DNA of 64,000 bases, taken from Pseudomonas sp. S04 (GTDB taxonomy: Bacteria; Pseudomonadota; Gammaproteobacteria; Pseudomonadales; Pseudomonadaceae). The DNA is taken from contig NZ_CP019427.1 in the NCBI RefSeq assembly GCF_009834545.1, positions 6,034,670 through 6,098,669 of the forward strand, given 5' to 3'. Shown one piece after another: positions 1 to 8,620 of the stretch; the stretch's first letter is position 1; each line of letters opens with the position of its first letter. The position numbers and the translations under genes were made by a program. The notes beneath the pieces were generated by a model. The model worked only from the letters and a program-made list of their open reading frames with translations. It was not told where the DNA came from and searched no databases.

Positions 1-1
1 C

Positions 2-1810
2 AAACGGGTGATCCGTGAGCTGGGCCTCGACGAGCAGCGCTGGCCGGCCCGCCAGGCCCAGTGGTTCATCAACGGCCAGAAAGACGAAGGCCTGCGTCCA
101 CAACACATTCAAGCCAGTGGCGACCTGTTCCTGGGCACCATGCGCAGCATCTATGAGGCCTACGAGGCCGCGTGCCTGCGCGCTGGTGTCATCGACTTCT
201 CCGAGTTGCTGCTGCGCGCCCTCGACCTGTGGCGCGACCATCCGGGCTTGCTGGCGCACTACCAGAAACGCTTCCGCCATATCCTGGTAGACGAGTTCCA
301 GGACACCAACGCCGTGCAGTACGCCTGGTTGCGCCTGCTGGCCAAGGGCGGCGACAGCCTGATGGTGGTGGGTGACGACGACCAGTCGATCTACGGCTGG
401 CGCGGGGCGAAAATCGAGAACATCTATCAGTACTCCGACGACTTCCCGGATGCCGAGACCATTCGCCTGGAACAGAACTATCGCTCCACCGCCGGTATCC
501 TCAAGGCGGCGAACGCCCTGATCGCCAACAATACCGGGCGCATGGGCAAAGAGTTGTGGACCGATGGCGGTGAAGGCGAAGCGATCAACCTCTACGCCGC
601 CTTTAATGAACACGACGAAGCCCGCTACGTTGTCGAAACCATCGAAAGCGCGCTGAAAACCGGCTTGGCGCGCAGCGATATTGCGATTTTGTACCGCTCC
701 AACGCCCAATCTCGGGTGTTGGAAGAAGCCCTGCTGCGCGAACGCATCCCGTACCGCATCTATGGCGGCCAGCGCTTCTTCGAACGTGCTGAAATCAAGA
801 ACGCCATGGCTTACCTGCGCTTGCTTGAAGGGCGCGGCAACGACGCGGCCCTGGAGCGGGTGATCAACGTTCCGGCGCGTGGCATTGGCGAGAAAACCGT
901 CGAAGCCATCCGCGACCACGCTCGCCACAGCGATGTGTCGATGTGGGAAGCCATGCGCTTGCTGATCGCCAATAAAGGCCTGACTGGCCGCGCTGCCGGC
1001 GCCCTGGGCGCCTTCATCGAGCTGATCGACAACCTGGCGGCGAAAACCGCCGAGATGCCGCTGCACTTGATGACCCAGACCGTCATCGAGCAGTCGGGGC
1101 TGATTGCCTACCACGAAGCGGAAAAAGGCGAGAAAGGCCAGGCCCGGGTAGAAAACCTTGAGGAATTGGTCAGCGCCGCGCGCAACTTCGAGAACAGCGA
1201 AGAAGACGAAGAGCTGACGCCACTGGCTGCTTTCCTCGGCCATGCCTCCCTGGAGGCCGGCGATACCCAGGCCGACGAGCACGAAGACAGCATCCAGTTG
1301 ATGACCCTGCACAGCGCCAAGGGCCTGGAATTCCCCTACGTGTTCCTGGTCGGCATGGAAGAGGGTCTGTTCCCGCACAAGATGAGCCTGGAAGAGCCCG
1401 GCCGTCTTGAAGAGGAGCGGCGCCTGGCGTACGTCGGCATTACCCGCGCCATGCAGAACCTGGTGATGACCTACGCTGAAACCCGGCGCCTGTATGGCAG
1501 CGAGACTTACAACAAGGTCTCGCGTTTCGTACGCGAAGTACCCAAGGGCCTGATTCAGGAAGTGCGGCTGTCCAATAGCGTCAGCCGGCCGTTCGGCGGT
1601 GGCCAGAAGCAGAGCTCGAGCAGTATGTTCGCCGGTACGGAAATCCCCGAAACCGCATTCAGCCTCGGCCAGCAAGTGCAGCACGCGGTGTTCGGCGAAG
1701 GGGTGATTCTCAACTTCGAAGGCGCCGGGGCCCAGGCCCGGGTGCAAGTGAACTTCAGCGAAGGCAGCAAGTGGCTGATGCTCGGCTACGCCAAGCTGGA
1801 AGCGATCTAA
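2..1810 (+). CDS. uvrD: DNA helicase II UvrD, 5'-truncated by the window edge
   Basis: Superfamily 1A 3'-5' DNA helicase acting in nucleotide excision and mismatch repair. The window holds the last 602 residues; about 125 N-terminal residues with the Walker A motif lie outside (family length about 727). Visible motifs in order are DEFQDTN (II, near base 290), GDDDQSIYGWRGA (III, near 373), LEQNYRS (IV), TLHSAKGLEFPYVFLVGMEEGL (V, described in part here) and RRLAYVGITRA (VI, near 1420). The C-terminal segment after base 1660 (FGEGVILNFEG, then a short beta-rich tail) is the UvrD/PcrA-type tail, which favours UvrD over Rep. The reading frame is open from base 2. Nothing suggests a pseudogene; the truncation is only the window boundary. 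Confidence 0.93.
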   Translation, partial: KRVIRELGLDEQRWPARQAQWFINGQKDEGLRPQHIQASGDLFLGTMRSIYEAYEAACLRAGVIDFSELLLRALDLWRDHPGLLAHYQKRFRHILVDEFQDTNAVQYAWLRLLAKGGDSLMVVGDDDQSIYGWRGAKIENIYQYSDDFPDAETIRLEQNYRSTAGILKAANALIANNTGRMGKELWTDGGEGEAINLYAAFNEHDEARYVVETIESALKTGLARSDIAILYRSNAQSRVLEEALLRERIPYRIYGGQRFFERAEIKNAMAYLRLLEGRGNDAALERVINVPARGIGEKTVEAIRDHARHSDVSMWEAMRLLIANKGLTGRAAGALGAFIELIDNLAAKTAEMPLHLMTQTVIEQSGLIAYHEAEKGEKGQARVENLEELVSAARNFENSEEDEELTPLAAFLGHASLEAGDTQADEHEDSIQLMTLHSAKGLEFPYVFLVGMEEGLFPHKMSLEEPGRLEEERRLAYVGITRAMQNLVMTYAETRRLYGSETYNKVSRFVREVPKGLIQEVRLSNSVSRPFGGGQKQSSSSMFAGTEIPETAFSLGQQVQHAVFGEGVILNFEGAGAQARVQVNFSEGSKWLMLGYAKLEAI

Positions 1811-2129
1811 AGGCGCGAGCGCGTCCTTGTGGGAGAGCGCCGGGCGGCGCTTCGTCTGCTTGCGAATATCTACACCGCCGTTTATCAGATGCATCGAGGC
1901 GTGTGCATTCGCGAGCAGGCTCGCTCCTACAGGATGTGGCATTGATCTTTGCTCCTAGTCCTTCTGAACTTGTCGGCCCATCCCACAGACAAAAGTACAT
2001 AGCCCTACGCAGGCCGGTTGAGCTGAACCCAGCCTGTCAGGCAAAAGCCCGAAACACTCTGCCGCTAGCCAGCAACACTTCACCTGTGCAACATGGCGCG
2101 CGTGCCATCCACAAATGGGAATTCCCTTT
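1811..2129. other. Intergenic region uvrD to Tim44-like gene
   Basis: This 319-nt gap holds the REP-like repeat in its first part. The remainder (about 1935-2129) should carry the promoter of the downstream gene, but I see no promoter hexamers convincing enough to name. No small ORF with a ribosome binding site was found. Confidence 0.5.
1826..1934. repeat. REP/REPIN-like imperfect inverted repeat
   Basis: A degenerate left arm (containing CTGCTTGCGAAT near 1855-1866) faces a right arm, ATTCGCGAGCAGGCTCGCTCC at about 1907-1927 followed by TACAGG. The arms pair with a few mismatches. The right arm is the widespread P. fluorescens-group REP core. It sits in the uvrD to Tim44-gene gap and is non-coding. 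Confidence 0.7.
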
Positions 2130-3005
2130 ATGAAACGTTTTCTTAGCATCGCCATGGCGTTGTGCATCGGCCTGACGATGAGCCTGGACGCCAACGCCAA
2201 GCGCTTTGGTGGCGGCAAGAGCTCCGGCGCTGCGCCGACTCACCAGACCAGCCAAATGGCTCCTTCTTCTCCTGGCATGGGCGGCGCTGCGGCGACCGCT
2301 GGTGCTGCCGGTGCCGCGGGCGCTGCGGCCAAGGCCGGCGGTGCTTCGCGCTGGCTCGGCCCGCTGGCCGGTATCGCCGCTGGCGGCCTGCTGGCGTCCA
2401 TGTTCATGGGCGGTGGCTTCCAGGGCATGCAGATCTTCGACATCCTGATCATGGCGGTCATCGCCTTCGTGATCTTCCGCTTCATCGCCGCTCGTCGTCG
2501 CAAGCAGCAAGAGCACCTGGCCCCGGCCGGTCACGCGCCAATGCAGCGTGAAGTGTTCGAGAACAAGCCTGCCATGGGTTCGATCTTCGGTGGTTCGGCC
2601 GCTCCGGCTGCTGCTCGTCCGGTGATCAACGCTCCGGCCTGGTTCAACGAAGAGCGCTTCATTGAAGCCGCGCGCAGCCACTTCCAGTCCCTGCAGCAGC
2701 ACTGGGACGCCAACGAAATGGACAAGATCGCCGAGTTCGTGACCCCACAACTGCTGGAGTTCCTCAAGCGCGAACGTGCCGACCTGGGCGACGGCTTCCA
2801 GTCGACCTACATCGACAACCTCACCGTGCAACTGGACGGCGTGGATGATCGCGCCGACAAGACCATCGCCACCCTGACCTTCAGCGGCGTGTCGAAAACC
2901 TCGCGTTTCGACCAGGGCGAAGTGTTCAGCGAAAGCTGGAACATGGAACGTCCGCAAGGCGACAACCAGCCTTGGCTGGTCGCTGGTATTCGCCAGAACG
3001 GCTAA
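2130..3005 (+). CDS. Tim44-like domain membrane protein
   Basis: Predicted 291-residue exported or membrane-anchored protein. The start at 2130 (MKRFLSIAMALC) is chosen because it begins directly with a signal peptide ending near ANA-K; the upstream in-frame ATG at 2115 would only add five residues. After the signal comes a Gly/Ala-rich low-complexity stretch (about residues 25-75), then two hydrophobic segments (about 76-120) followed by the basic stop-transfer sequence ARRRKQQ. The C-terminal 130 residues resemble the bacterial Tim44/TIM44-like fold (PF04280), including AARSHFQSLQQHWD. Family members are widespread in proteobacteria and the role is unsettled. A strong terminator follows, so this is probably a single-gene transcript. 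Confidence 0.82.
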   Translation: MKRFLSIAMALCIGLTMSLDANAKRFGGGKSSGAAPTHQTSQMAPSSPGMGGAAATAGAAGAAGAAAKAGGASRWLGPLAGIAAGGLLASMFMGGGFQGMQIFDILIMAVIAFVIFRFIAARRRKQQEHLAPAGHAPMQREVFENKPAMGSIFGGSAAPAAARPVINAPAWFNEERFIEAARSHFQSLQQHWDANEMDKIAEFVTPQLLEFLKRERADLGDGFQSTYIDNLTVQLDGVDDRADKTIATLTFSGVSKTSRFDQGEVFSESWNMERPQGDNQPWLVAGIRQNG

Positions 3006-3033
3006 TACCTCGCGCGGTTCGCATGCAGTAATA

Positions 3034-3059
3034 AAAACCCCAGCCTCGGCTGGGGTTTT
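3034..3059 (+). terminator. Rho-independent terminator after the Tim44-like gene
   Basis: A perfect inverted repeat, AAAACCCCAGCC against GGCTGGGGTTTT, with a very tight loop and a T run, lies 29 nt after the stop codon. Its A/T flanks make it potentially bidirectional. Confidence 0.93.
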
Positions 3060-3141
3060 CTATTTCGCGGTTGCATCTATAGCAAGCTACTGTATAAACC
3101 GCCCCAACCAAACCGCGCCATTGAGCAAGAGGATCCCGGAC

Positions 3142-3549
3142 GTGGAAGAAATCATCGAACAACTGCGAGAAGCCAACGAACCGGTACCGGTGCCCTTGGA
3201 GCTGCCTGACGAAGACCAACTGGTGGAAATCGAGGAACAACTGTTCATCGACATCCCGTTTGTCTTCAGGGAATTCCTGCTGACCGTCAGCGACGTGGTC
3301 TACGGCAGCCTGGAACCTGTGACTGTCACAGACCCGCAATCCCACACCTACCTGCCGGACGTTGCCGCCAACGCCTGGGACGCAGGCGTGGACCGTAGCC
3401 TGATCCCTATCTGCCAGGATGGTGACGACTACTACTGCGTCGAAGAAGACGGCACCGTGGTGCTGTGGCAAGCCGAAGACGAACTGGTTGCCGAAGAAAC
3501 CTGGGAATCGGTATGGCACTGGGCGCGGGACGTCTGGCTGGAAAGCTGA
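3142..3549 (+). CDS. SMI1/KNR4 family protein
   Basis: Acidic 135-residue cytosolic protein. The GTG at 3142 is preferred because AAGAGG lies 9 nt upstream; the TTG at 3121 has no ribosome binding site. It has the SMI1/KNR4 (SUKH) fold signature: an N-terminal helix, then QLFIDIPFVFREFLLTVSDV (the P-x-x-[FY]-x-x-F region) and a Trp-rich C-terminus (ESVWHWARDVWLES). SUKH proteins often act as immunity proteins beside toxins, but no toxin gene is adjacent here, so this is probably a stand-alone housekeeping paralogue. Its PAO1 counterpart is, as I recall, the conserved small gene beside uvrD. Confidence 0.8.
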   Translation: MEEIIEQLREANEPVPVPLELPDEDQLVEIEEQLFIDIPFVFREFLLTVSDVVYGSLEPVTVTDPQSHTYLPDVAANAWDAGVDRSLIPICQDGDDYYCVEEDGTVVLWQAEDELVAEETWESVWHWARDVWLES

Positions 3550-3573
3550 GTCTGGCCCCCTGCGTGAGGTTGT

Positions 3574-3661
3574 TGTAGCAACTGGCGAAGCCTGCGTCCG
3601 GTAGGCGACGGCTACGCCGCCGAACGCAGCCTCGCAGCCTCGCAGGCTCGGCAGCTGCTAC
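3574..3661. repeat. REP-type inverted repeat
   Basis: GTAGCA at 3574-3579 and TGCTAC at 3656-3661 bound two imperfect complementary arms containing AAGCCTGCG and CGCAGGCTCGGCAGC. This is the second common pseudomonad REP type, built on CAGCTGC and GCCTGCG. It lies in the convergent gap between the SMI1/KNR4 gene and the antiporter gene and could act as a bidirectional attenuator. Confidence 0.75.
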
Positions 3662-3680
3662 GGGTCTGCGGATCTGCGCT

Positions 3681-5444
3681 TCAATGGCCGGACGACTCCT
3701 TGTGGTTGTCCAGGGTTTCCAGCAGGGCCACCTGCATCCGCGTATGCACACGGATGAACCAGCGCCAGAGGAGCGCCGCCACCGCGGCGGTGACCACGGC
3801 AATCAGCAACAGCAACTTGTTGGTCGGTAAAATACTGGCCGACAAGGCTGCCAGCAGCAGGAAAATCACCAGCAGCGAGAGAATCGGGATCACTTCGGCG
3901 ATCACCCGGCGCACCCGTTGTGTGTGGCGGCCAGCCATCTCCGGCTTCACCCCCATTTCCGCCAGCAGCATCGAGAGCGCCTTGATCTTGCGATAGGCGG
4001 CAATCAGGAAAGGCAGCGACACCAGCAGTGCCCCACCCCAGATCAGGGCCTTCTGCCAGCTCGGATCGCTGATCCAGTCCTGCAGATAAGCCGACATGCG
4101 TTCGGCGAAAAAACCGCCCGACAGGAAGATCGCCACCACCAGCGCCAGGTTCACCCCCACCTGCAGCAGAATCCGCCGGATCATCGACGCCAGCAGCGCG
4201 CCCTCACCCTGCGGCTGGATACTGCGCAACCATTCGCCATACATTCCCAGCACCCGGCCAAGGCGCGTCGGTATGACCGCGGCGAGCTTGATCGAGAGTG
4301 GGTCAGCCGCGCGAATCAGGTACGGCGTCAGCAGCGTGGTGATCACCGAGACGGCGACCGCCACCGGGTAGAGGAAATTGCTGGTGACCTGCAAGGTCAT
4401 GCCCAGCGCCGCGATGATGAAGGAGAACTCACCGATCTGTGACAGGCCCATGCCAACCCGCAGCGAGGTGCGTCCGTCGTTGCCGGCAATAAAGGCCCCC
4501 AGGCCGCAGGACAGCATCTTGCCCAGCACCACGGCGACGGTGATCACCGCAATCGGCCAGGCGTACTGCAATAGAATCAGCGGATCGAGCATCAGGCCAA
4601 TGGCGACAAAAAAGATTGCGCTGAACAAGTCGCGAACGGGTTCGATCAGGCGCTCAATTTTCAGTAATTGCCGCGACTCAGCCATGATCGCGCCAATCAG
4701 GAACGCCCCCAGCACCATGCTGTACTCCAGCTTGACCACCAGCAGGCAAAAGCCGAAACACAGGCCCAGCACGGTGATCAGCAGCATTTCATTGCTTTCG
4801 AATTTCGCCACGTAGGCCAGCAGCCGCGGCACCAGCAGGATGCCGATGACCAGCGCGACGATCATGAACAGCGAGAGTTTGCCGACGGTGGAAAACACCT
4901 CGCCCGAACTCACGGTACCGCTCACCGCGATGCTCGACAGCAAGGCAATGATACCGATCCCCAGGATGTCCTCGACGATCAGCACGCCAAAAATCAGCTG
5001 GGCAAAACGCTCGTTCTTCATCTTCAGGTCGTTGAGCGCCTTGACGATGATGGTGGTCGAGGAGATCGCCAGGATCGCCCCGAGAAACAGCGAATCCATG
5101 GTGTTCCAGTCGAACCAGCGGCCAATTTCGTAGCCGATCCAGATCATCAGCACGATTTCCAGGAACGCCGCGATAAACGCCGTAGCGCCGACCTTGAACA
5201 ACTTGCGCAAGCTGAACTCGAGGCCGAGGCAGAACATCAGGAAAATCACCCCCAGCTCGGCCAGGGTCTTGATGGTCTGCTCGTCATGGATCAGGCCGAA
5301 TGGCGGGGTGTGCGGGCCAATGATGAAGCCGGCAACGATGTACCCCAGGACCACGGGCTGCTTGAAGCGATGGAACAGTACGGTCACCACCCCCGCCACC
5401 AGCATGATCACTGCCAAATCCTGAATGAAACTGATGGCATGCAT
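3681..5444 (-). CDS. CPA2-family monovalent cation:proton antiporter (Kef-like, no RCK domain)
   Basis: Integral membrane antiporter of 587 residues. The start at 5444 (MHAISFIQDLAVIM) has an AAGGAG ribosome binding site six nt upstream, so the longer open frame to 5573 is not used. The first ~390 residues form the Na+/H+ exchanger domain, with about 12 hydrophobic segments, the VLGYIVAGFIIGP motif near residue 35 and SSTTIIVKALNDL near residue 125. Known KefB/KefC and YbaL proteins carry a C-terminal nucleotide-binding RCK/TrkA-N domain. This protein has instead an extra C-terminal membrane region (four or five hydrophobic segments) and a short hydrophilic tail, so it is probably not glutathione-gated. 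The substrate (K+ or Na+) cannot be read from the sequence. Confidence 0.85.
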   Translation of the reverse strand: MHAISFIQDLAVIMLVAGVVTVLFHRFKQPVVLGYIVAGFIIGPHTPPFGLIHDEQTIKTLAELGVIFLMFCLGLEFSLRKLFKVGATAFIAAFLEIVLMIWIGYEIGRWFDWNTMDSLFLGAILAISSTTIIVKALNDLKMKNERFAQLIFGVLIVEDILGIGIIALLSSIAVSGTVSSGEVFSTVGKLSLFMIVALVIGILLVPRLLAYVAKFESNEMLLITVLGLCFGFCLLVVKLEYSMVLGAFLIGAIMAESRQLLKIERLIEPVRDLFSAIFFVAIGLMLDPLILLQYAWPIAVITVAVVLGKMLSCGLGAFIAGNDGRTSLRVGMGLSQIGEFSFIIAALGMTLQVTSNFLYPVAVAVSVITTLLTPYLIRAADPLSIKLAAVIPTRLGRVLGMYGEWLRSIQPQGEGALLASMIRRILLQVGVNLALVVAIFLSGGFFAERMSAYLQDWISDPSWQKALIWGGALLVSLPFLIAAYRKIKALSMLLAEMGVKPEMAGRHTQRVRRVIAEVIPILSLLVIFLLLAALSASILPTNKLLLLIAVVTAAVAALLWRWFIRVHTRMQVALLETLDNHKESSGH

Positions 5445-5682
5445 GGCGAAGGCTCCTTGATGGGGATGCTGTAGGCGTGACGCGAGAAAAAGCCTGTCGA
5501 ACGGGCTTTTGAAGGGTAACACCGCGACTTCCGGCAGAAACGCGGTGCAATATATGGAAACAGATGGATACAAGCGTGACGACCGCGAGCGGCGCGGCGT
5601 CCCGTTAAGGATGCTTTGAAAAACAGCTCAAGTGCCCGCAGAGGTACGCCCCTGAATCCCTGCCTAGAACCGTGAGTGTGCT

Positions 5683-6165
5683 ATGGAACCCGGAAATGCC
5701 CAGCTGTCGATGACAGTACTGATGACCCCCGACATGGCCAACTTTTCTGGCAATGTCCACGGCGGTACCCTGCTCAAGTACCTCGACGAAGTAGCCTATG
5801 CGTGCGCCAGCCGTTATGCCGGCCGGTACGTGGTGACCCTGTCGGTGGACCAGGTGATTTTTCGCGAGCCGATTCACGTCGGTGAGCTGGTGACATTCCT
5901 GGCGTCGGTCAACTACACCGGCAACACCTCGATGGAGGTGGGCATCAAGGTGGTGACCGAAAACATCCGCGAGCGCTCGGTGCGCCACACCAACAGTTGC
6001 TTCTTCACCATGGTGGCGGTCGACGACCAGCGCAAGCCCGCGGCGGTGCCACCGCTGCAACCGCAGAACAGCGAAGACCGCCGCCGCTACATCCAGGGCA
6101 AACAGCGGCGCCAGGTCCGCCAGGAACTGGAAAAGCGCTACCAGGAAATCAAGGCCGACGTCTGA
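5683..6165 (+). CDS. Hotdog-fold acyl-CoA thioesterase (YciA type)
   Basis: Cytosolic 160-residue thioesterase hydrolysing acyl-CoA. Hotdog signatures are GNVHGGTLLKYLDEVAYACA (residues ~24-43, with the His-Gly-Gly turn and the Asp seen in YciA-type enzymes), a central strand VTLSVDQVIFREPIHVGE, and a basic C-terminal extension (RRRYIQGKQRRQVRQELEKR). The ATG at 5683 lacks a strong Shine-Dalgarno but gives the expected N-terminus. It is transcribed divergently from the antiporter and ends 4 nt from the convergent pdxY, so neither gene has room for its own terminator. Confidence 0.85.
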   Translation: MEPGNAQLSMTVLMTPDMANFSGNVHGGTLLKYLDEVAYACASRYAGRYVVTLSVDQVIFREPIHVGELVTFLASVNYTGNTSMEVGIKVVTENIRERSVRHTNSCFFTMVAVDDQRKPAAVPPLQPQNSEDRRRYIQGKQRRQVRQELEKRYQEIKADV

Positions 6166-6169
6166 GCAA

Positions 6170-7042
6170 TCAGAGGCTGATCGCAGTAGCTTCGAACTTC
6201 ACCCGCGGATGGGCGATACGGTCCTGGGCCCGGACCAGCTCCAGCTCGTAGCTGGCACAGGCCTGGGTTTCCAGCAGCACTTCATGCACCGCCGCCGCGG
6301 CAAACTCGAACGCGGCCACCAGGCTGTCGCCCATTAGCACCCGCGCCAGGAACAACCCCGACGTCAGGTCGCCCACGCCCACCGGCTGGCGCGGGAACGC
6401 CAACAGCGGACGACGCAGGTGCCAGCTGCCTTCGGCGGTCACCAGCAGCATTTCGAAGCCGTCCGCCAGCTTGCCGGGATAATCCAGGTGCTTGACCAGT
6501 ACCGCCTTGGGGCCACGCGCCAACAAAGCGCGGGCCATGCCCAGGCAATCGAACAGCGACTGCGGCTTGCGCCCGGAGAAGCTGTCGAGCTCCAGTTGGT
6601 TCGGGCACATGAAATCAGCCACGGCCGCCGCTTCGTTGAGCAGGAAGTCGCTGACTTCGGCGGGCACGATGCAACCCTTCTCGGCATGACCCATGACCGG
6701 ATCGCAGAGGTACAGCGCCTGTGGGTTGATCGCCTTGATCCGCGCCACGCCACTGAGGATCGCTCGCCCCTGCGCCGCGCTGCCCAGGTAACCCGACAGC
6801 ACTGCGTCGCAATTGCCCAGCTCGCCGATCGCGGCAATCCCTTCCACCAGCGCAGGAATCTGCTGGGGCGCCAACACCTCGCCAGCCCACTGGCCGTATT
6901 GCGTGTGATTGGAGAACTGCACCGTGTTCAGCGGCCAGACGTTCACCCCAACCCGCTGCATCGGGAAAACCGCGGCGCTGTTGCCAGCATGACCGAAAAC
7001 CACGTGGGACTGGATGGCGAGCAGATGCGGTGTACGTTTCAT
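6170..7042 (-). CDS. pdxY: Pyridoxal kinase PdxY
   Basis: Vitamin B6 salvage kinase that phosphorylates pyridoxal to PLP. It has 290 residues, the family length. The start at 7042 ([21 protein letters not shown]) is set by the conserved N-terminus; upstream frame extension has no homology. Ribokinase-fold motifs are the substrate-binding [11 protein letters not shown] at the N-terminus, [10 protein letters not shown] near residue 85, [11 protein letters not shown] near 115, and the anion-hole/catalytic [10 protein letters not shown] near 225 with the catalytic Asp. Together these favour PdxY over PdxK or ThiD. It is divergent from the DUF3301 gene. Confidence 0.93.
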   Translation of the reverse strand: MKRTPHLLAIQSHVVFGHAGNSAAVFPMQRVGVNVWPLNTVQFSNHTQYGQWAGEVLAPQQIPALVEGIAAIGELGNCDAVLSGYLGSAAQGRAILSGVARIKAINPQALYLCDPVMGHAEKGCIVPAEVSDFLLNEAAAVADFMCPNQLELDSFSGRKPQSLFDCLGMARALLARGPKAVLVKHLDYPGKLADGFEMLLVTAEGSWHLRRPLLAFPRQPVGVGDLTSGLFLARVLMGDSLVAAFEFAAAAVHEVLLETQACASYELELVRAQDRIAHPRVKFEATAISL

Positions 7043-7157
7043 GCGGGATTTCCGTAAAACGATTGAAATTCGAGCCGCGCAGTATGCGACTAAACGCAGC
7101 CTGTACGACAGGCCAATGTCGCAGTTAAGCTGGTGCCAATTAGTTGGAGTGCGTTTG

Positions 7158-7556
7158 ATGCTGACCCTGGGAAATATCTTCGTGCTGATGCTGCTGGCGA
7201 CCGGTGCAGCATGGCTGTGGCACAACCACGGCTTGCGCGAGCGAGCGCTGGAACGGGTCAAGCGCCACTGCGCCAAACTCGACATCGAATTGCTCGACGG
7301 CAACGTGGCGCTGAAGAAAATCGCGTTCGTCAAAGATGCCAACGGCCGACGCCGCCTGGCCCGGACCTACAATTTTGAGTTCACCGTGACCGGCGAAACC
7401 CGGCATGCCGGTACCATCACCCAGTTCGGCCAGCACAGCGCACAGATCGAGCTCGCGCCCTACCCGATGCCCTATGATGAAAAACCGGCGATGCCAAGCG
7501 CCGAAGTGATCGAGCTGAGCCAGTGGCGCCAGGATCACAGCAAGCAGCGTCCCTAA
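7158..7556 (+). CDS. DUF3301 domain protein
   Basis: Small 132-residue protein with a single N-terminal hydrophobic anchor ([18 protein letters not shown]) and a cytosolic or periplasmic domain containing [19 protein letters not shown], typical of DUF3301. The start at 7158 has TTGGAG seven nt upstream; longer in-frame starts are not supported. The function of the family is unknown. It ends 4 nt before the convergent COG0523 gene. Confidence 0.82.
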   Translation: MLTLGNIFVLMLLATGAAWLWHNHGLRERALERVKRHCAKLDIELLDGNVALKKIAFVKDANGRRRLARTYNFEFTVTGETRHAGTITQFGQHSAQIELAPYPMPYDEKPAMPSAEVIELSQWRQDHSKQRP

Positions 7557-7560
7557 GGCC

Positions 7561-8565
7561 TCAAGCCAGCGTCACCCGGCAAGCGGCCAGCGCCTGTTGC
7601 AGTTCATCCACCGCTTGAGGCGCCTCGAAGATCAACTCCAGGCGTGAATCTTGGCGCCACTCACTGGCCCGCCAATCCAGCGCCGCGTTCTCCAGGGCAT
7701 TGGCGGATATCCAGCCTTCGGCGCTGTGGATAACCAGTTTGGCCCGACGCCAGGTGAGGCCCTGCAGCCAAGCGGCAAGGCGCTGGCGATCGAATACCTG
7801 GCTCGAGTGCCAGCGCCAACCGATGCTCCACCCCCCTTCCTGCTGCTGACTCAAACAGATTGGCGAGGCCGGGTCGGTCCAGATCAATGGAGCGGGCGCC
7901 ACGCCCCTGGCGGCAGTAAAGTTATCCACAAGCGCCTGGGCCTGGCTTTGCCCGCCTGGCAGCTCGCGCAATGGCAACCGACCGTGTTCGGTCCAGATCA
8001 GCGGGCACTGGGGCAACAACCCGCTAATTCGTTGCCGTTGGTCCGCAGCCAGGTGCTCGGCCTTGTTCAGCAGCAACAGCCCGGCGCTGGGCAGCGCTTG
8101 TTGTTGCGCGGCGGGCAATGGCTTGCCGGCGGCCAGCGCCTGGGCGTCGAGCACCATCACGCTCGGCTGGAGCGCCAGCACCCCTTGCCAGGGAGCCTCG
8201 CTCAATTGCCGGAGCAACTGTGCCGGATGGCCGAGACCCGAAGGTTCGATGAACAGGCGATCGGGACGTGAGCGGCGCAGCAACCGACCCAGGCCGATCT
8301 GGAAAGGTGCGCCATTCACGCAGCACAGGCAGCCGCCGGCCACTTCTCCCAGCGCAATGCCATCTGCGCCGGTGGTCAACAGTGCGGCGTCGAGGCCGAT
8401 CTGACCGAACTCGTTGATCAGTACCGCCCAACGTTCGTGCGCCGGCCGCTGCGCCAGCAAGTGACGAATCAGACTGGTCTTGCCGGCACCCAGGGGGCCG
8501 GCAATCACGTGGGTAGGGATGTTCTGCAACAGGCTTGGCGATTTCACGGCAGAGAGCGACATCAC
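7561..8565 (-). CDS. COG0523 (CobW/YjiA-type) G3E GTPase, probable metallochaperone
   Basis: P-loop GTPase of 334 residues. Walker A is GPLGAGKT near residue 24, followed by the INEFGQIGLD switch region, then the metal-binding GGCLCC (Cys-x-Cys-Cys) near residue 79 and a base-recognition NKAE motif near 168. Past residue 220 is a CobW C-terminal-like region. Members bind Zn or other metals and load target proteins with GTP hydrolysis. It is the third gene of the leftward zigA operon, 55 nt after the DUF1826 gene, so the Zur operator at 10529-10543 probably controls it. MSLS at 8562 is an equally good start. Confidence 0.88.
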   Translation of the reverse strand: MMSLSAVKSPSLLQNIPTHVIAGPLGAGKTSLIRHLLAQRPAHERWAVLINEFGQIGLDAALLTTGADGIALGEVAGGCLCCVNGAPFQIGLGRLLRRSRPDRLFIEPSGLGHPAQLLRQLSEAPWQGVLALQPSVMVLDAQALAAGKPLPAAQQQALPSAGLLLLNKAEHLAADQRQRISGLLPQCPLIWTEHGRLPLRELPGGQSQAQALVDNFTAARGVAPAPLIWTDPASPICLSQQQEGGWSIGWRWHSSQVFDRQRLAAWLQGLTWRRAKLVIHSAEGWISANALENAALDWRASEWRQDSRLELIFEAPQAVDELQQALAACRVTLA

Positions 8566-8620
8566 AGGAAGATCATCGCAATATGCCTGAGCGCCGGCCG
8601 ATTCACTATCGCCACCTGAC

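Noticed and set aside
3121-3141. TTG start for the SMI1/KNR4 gene
   Set aside because: The ribosome binding site AAGAGG lies inside this segment and points to GTG 3142.
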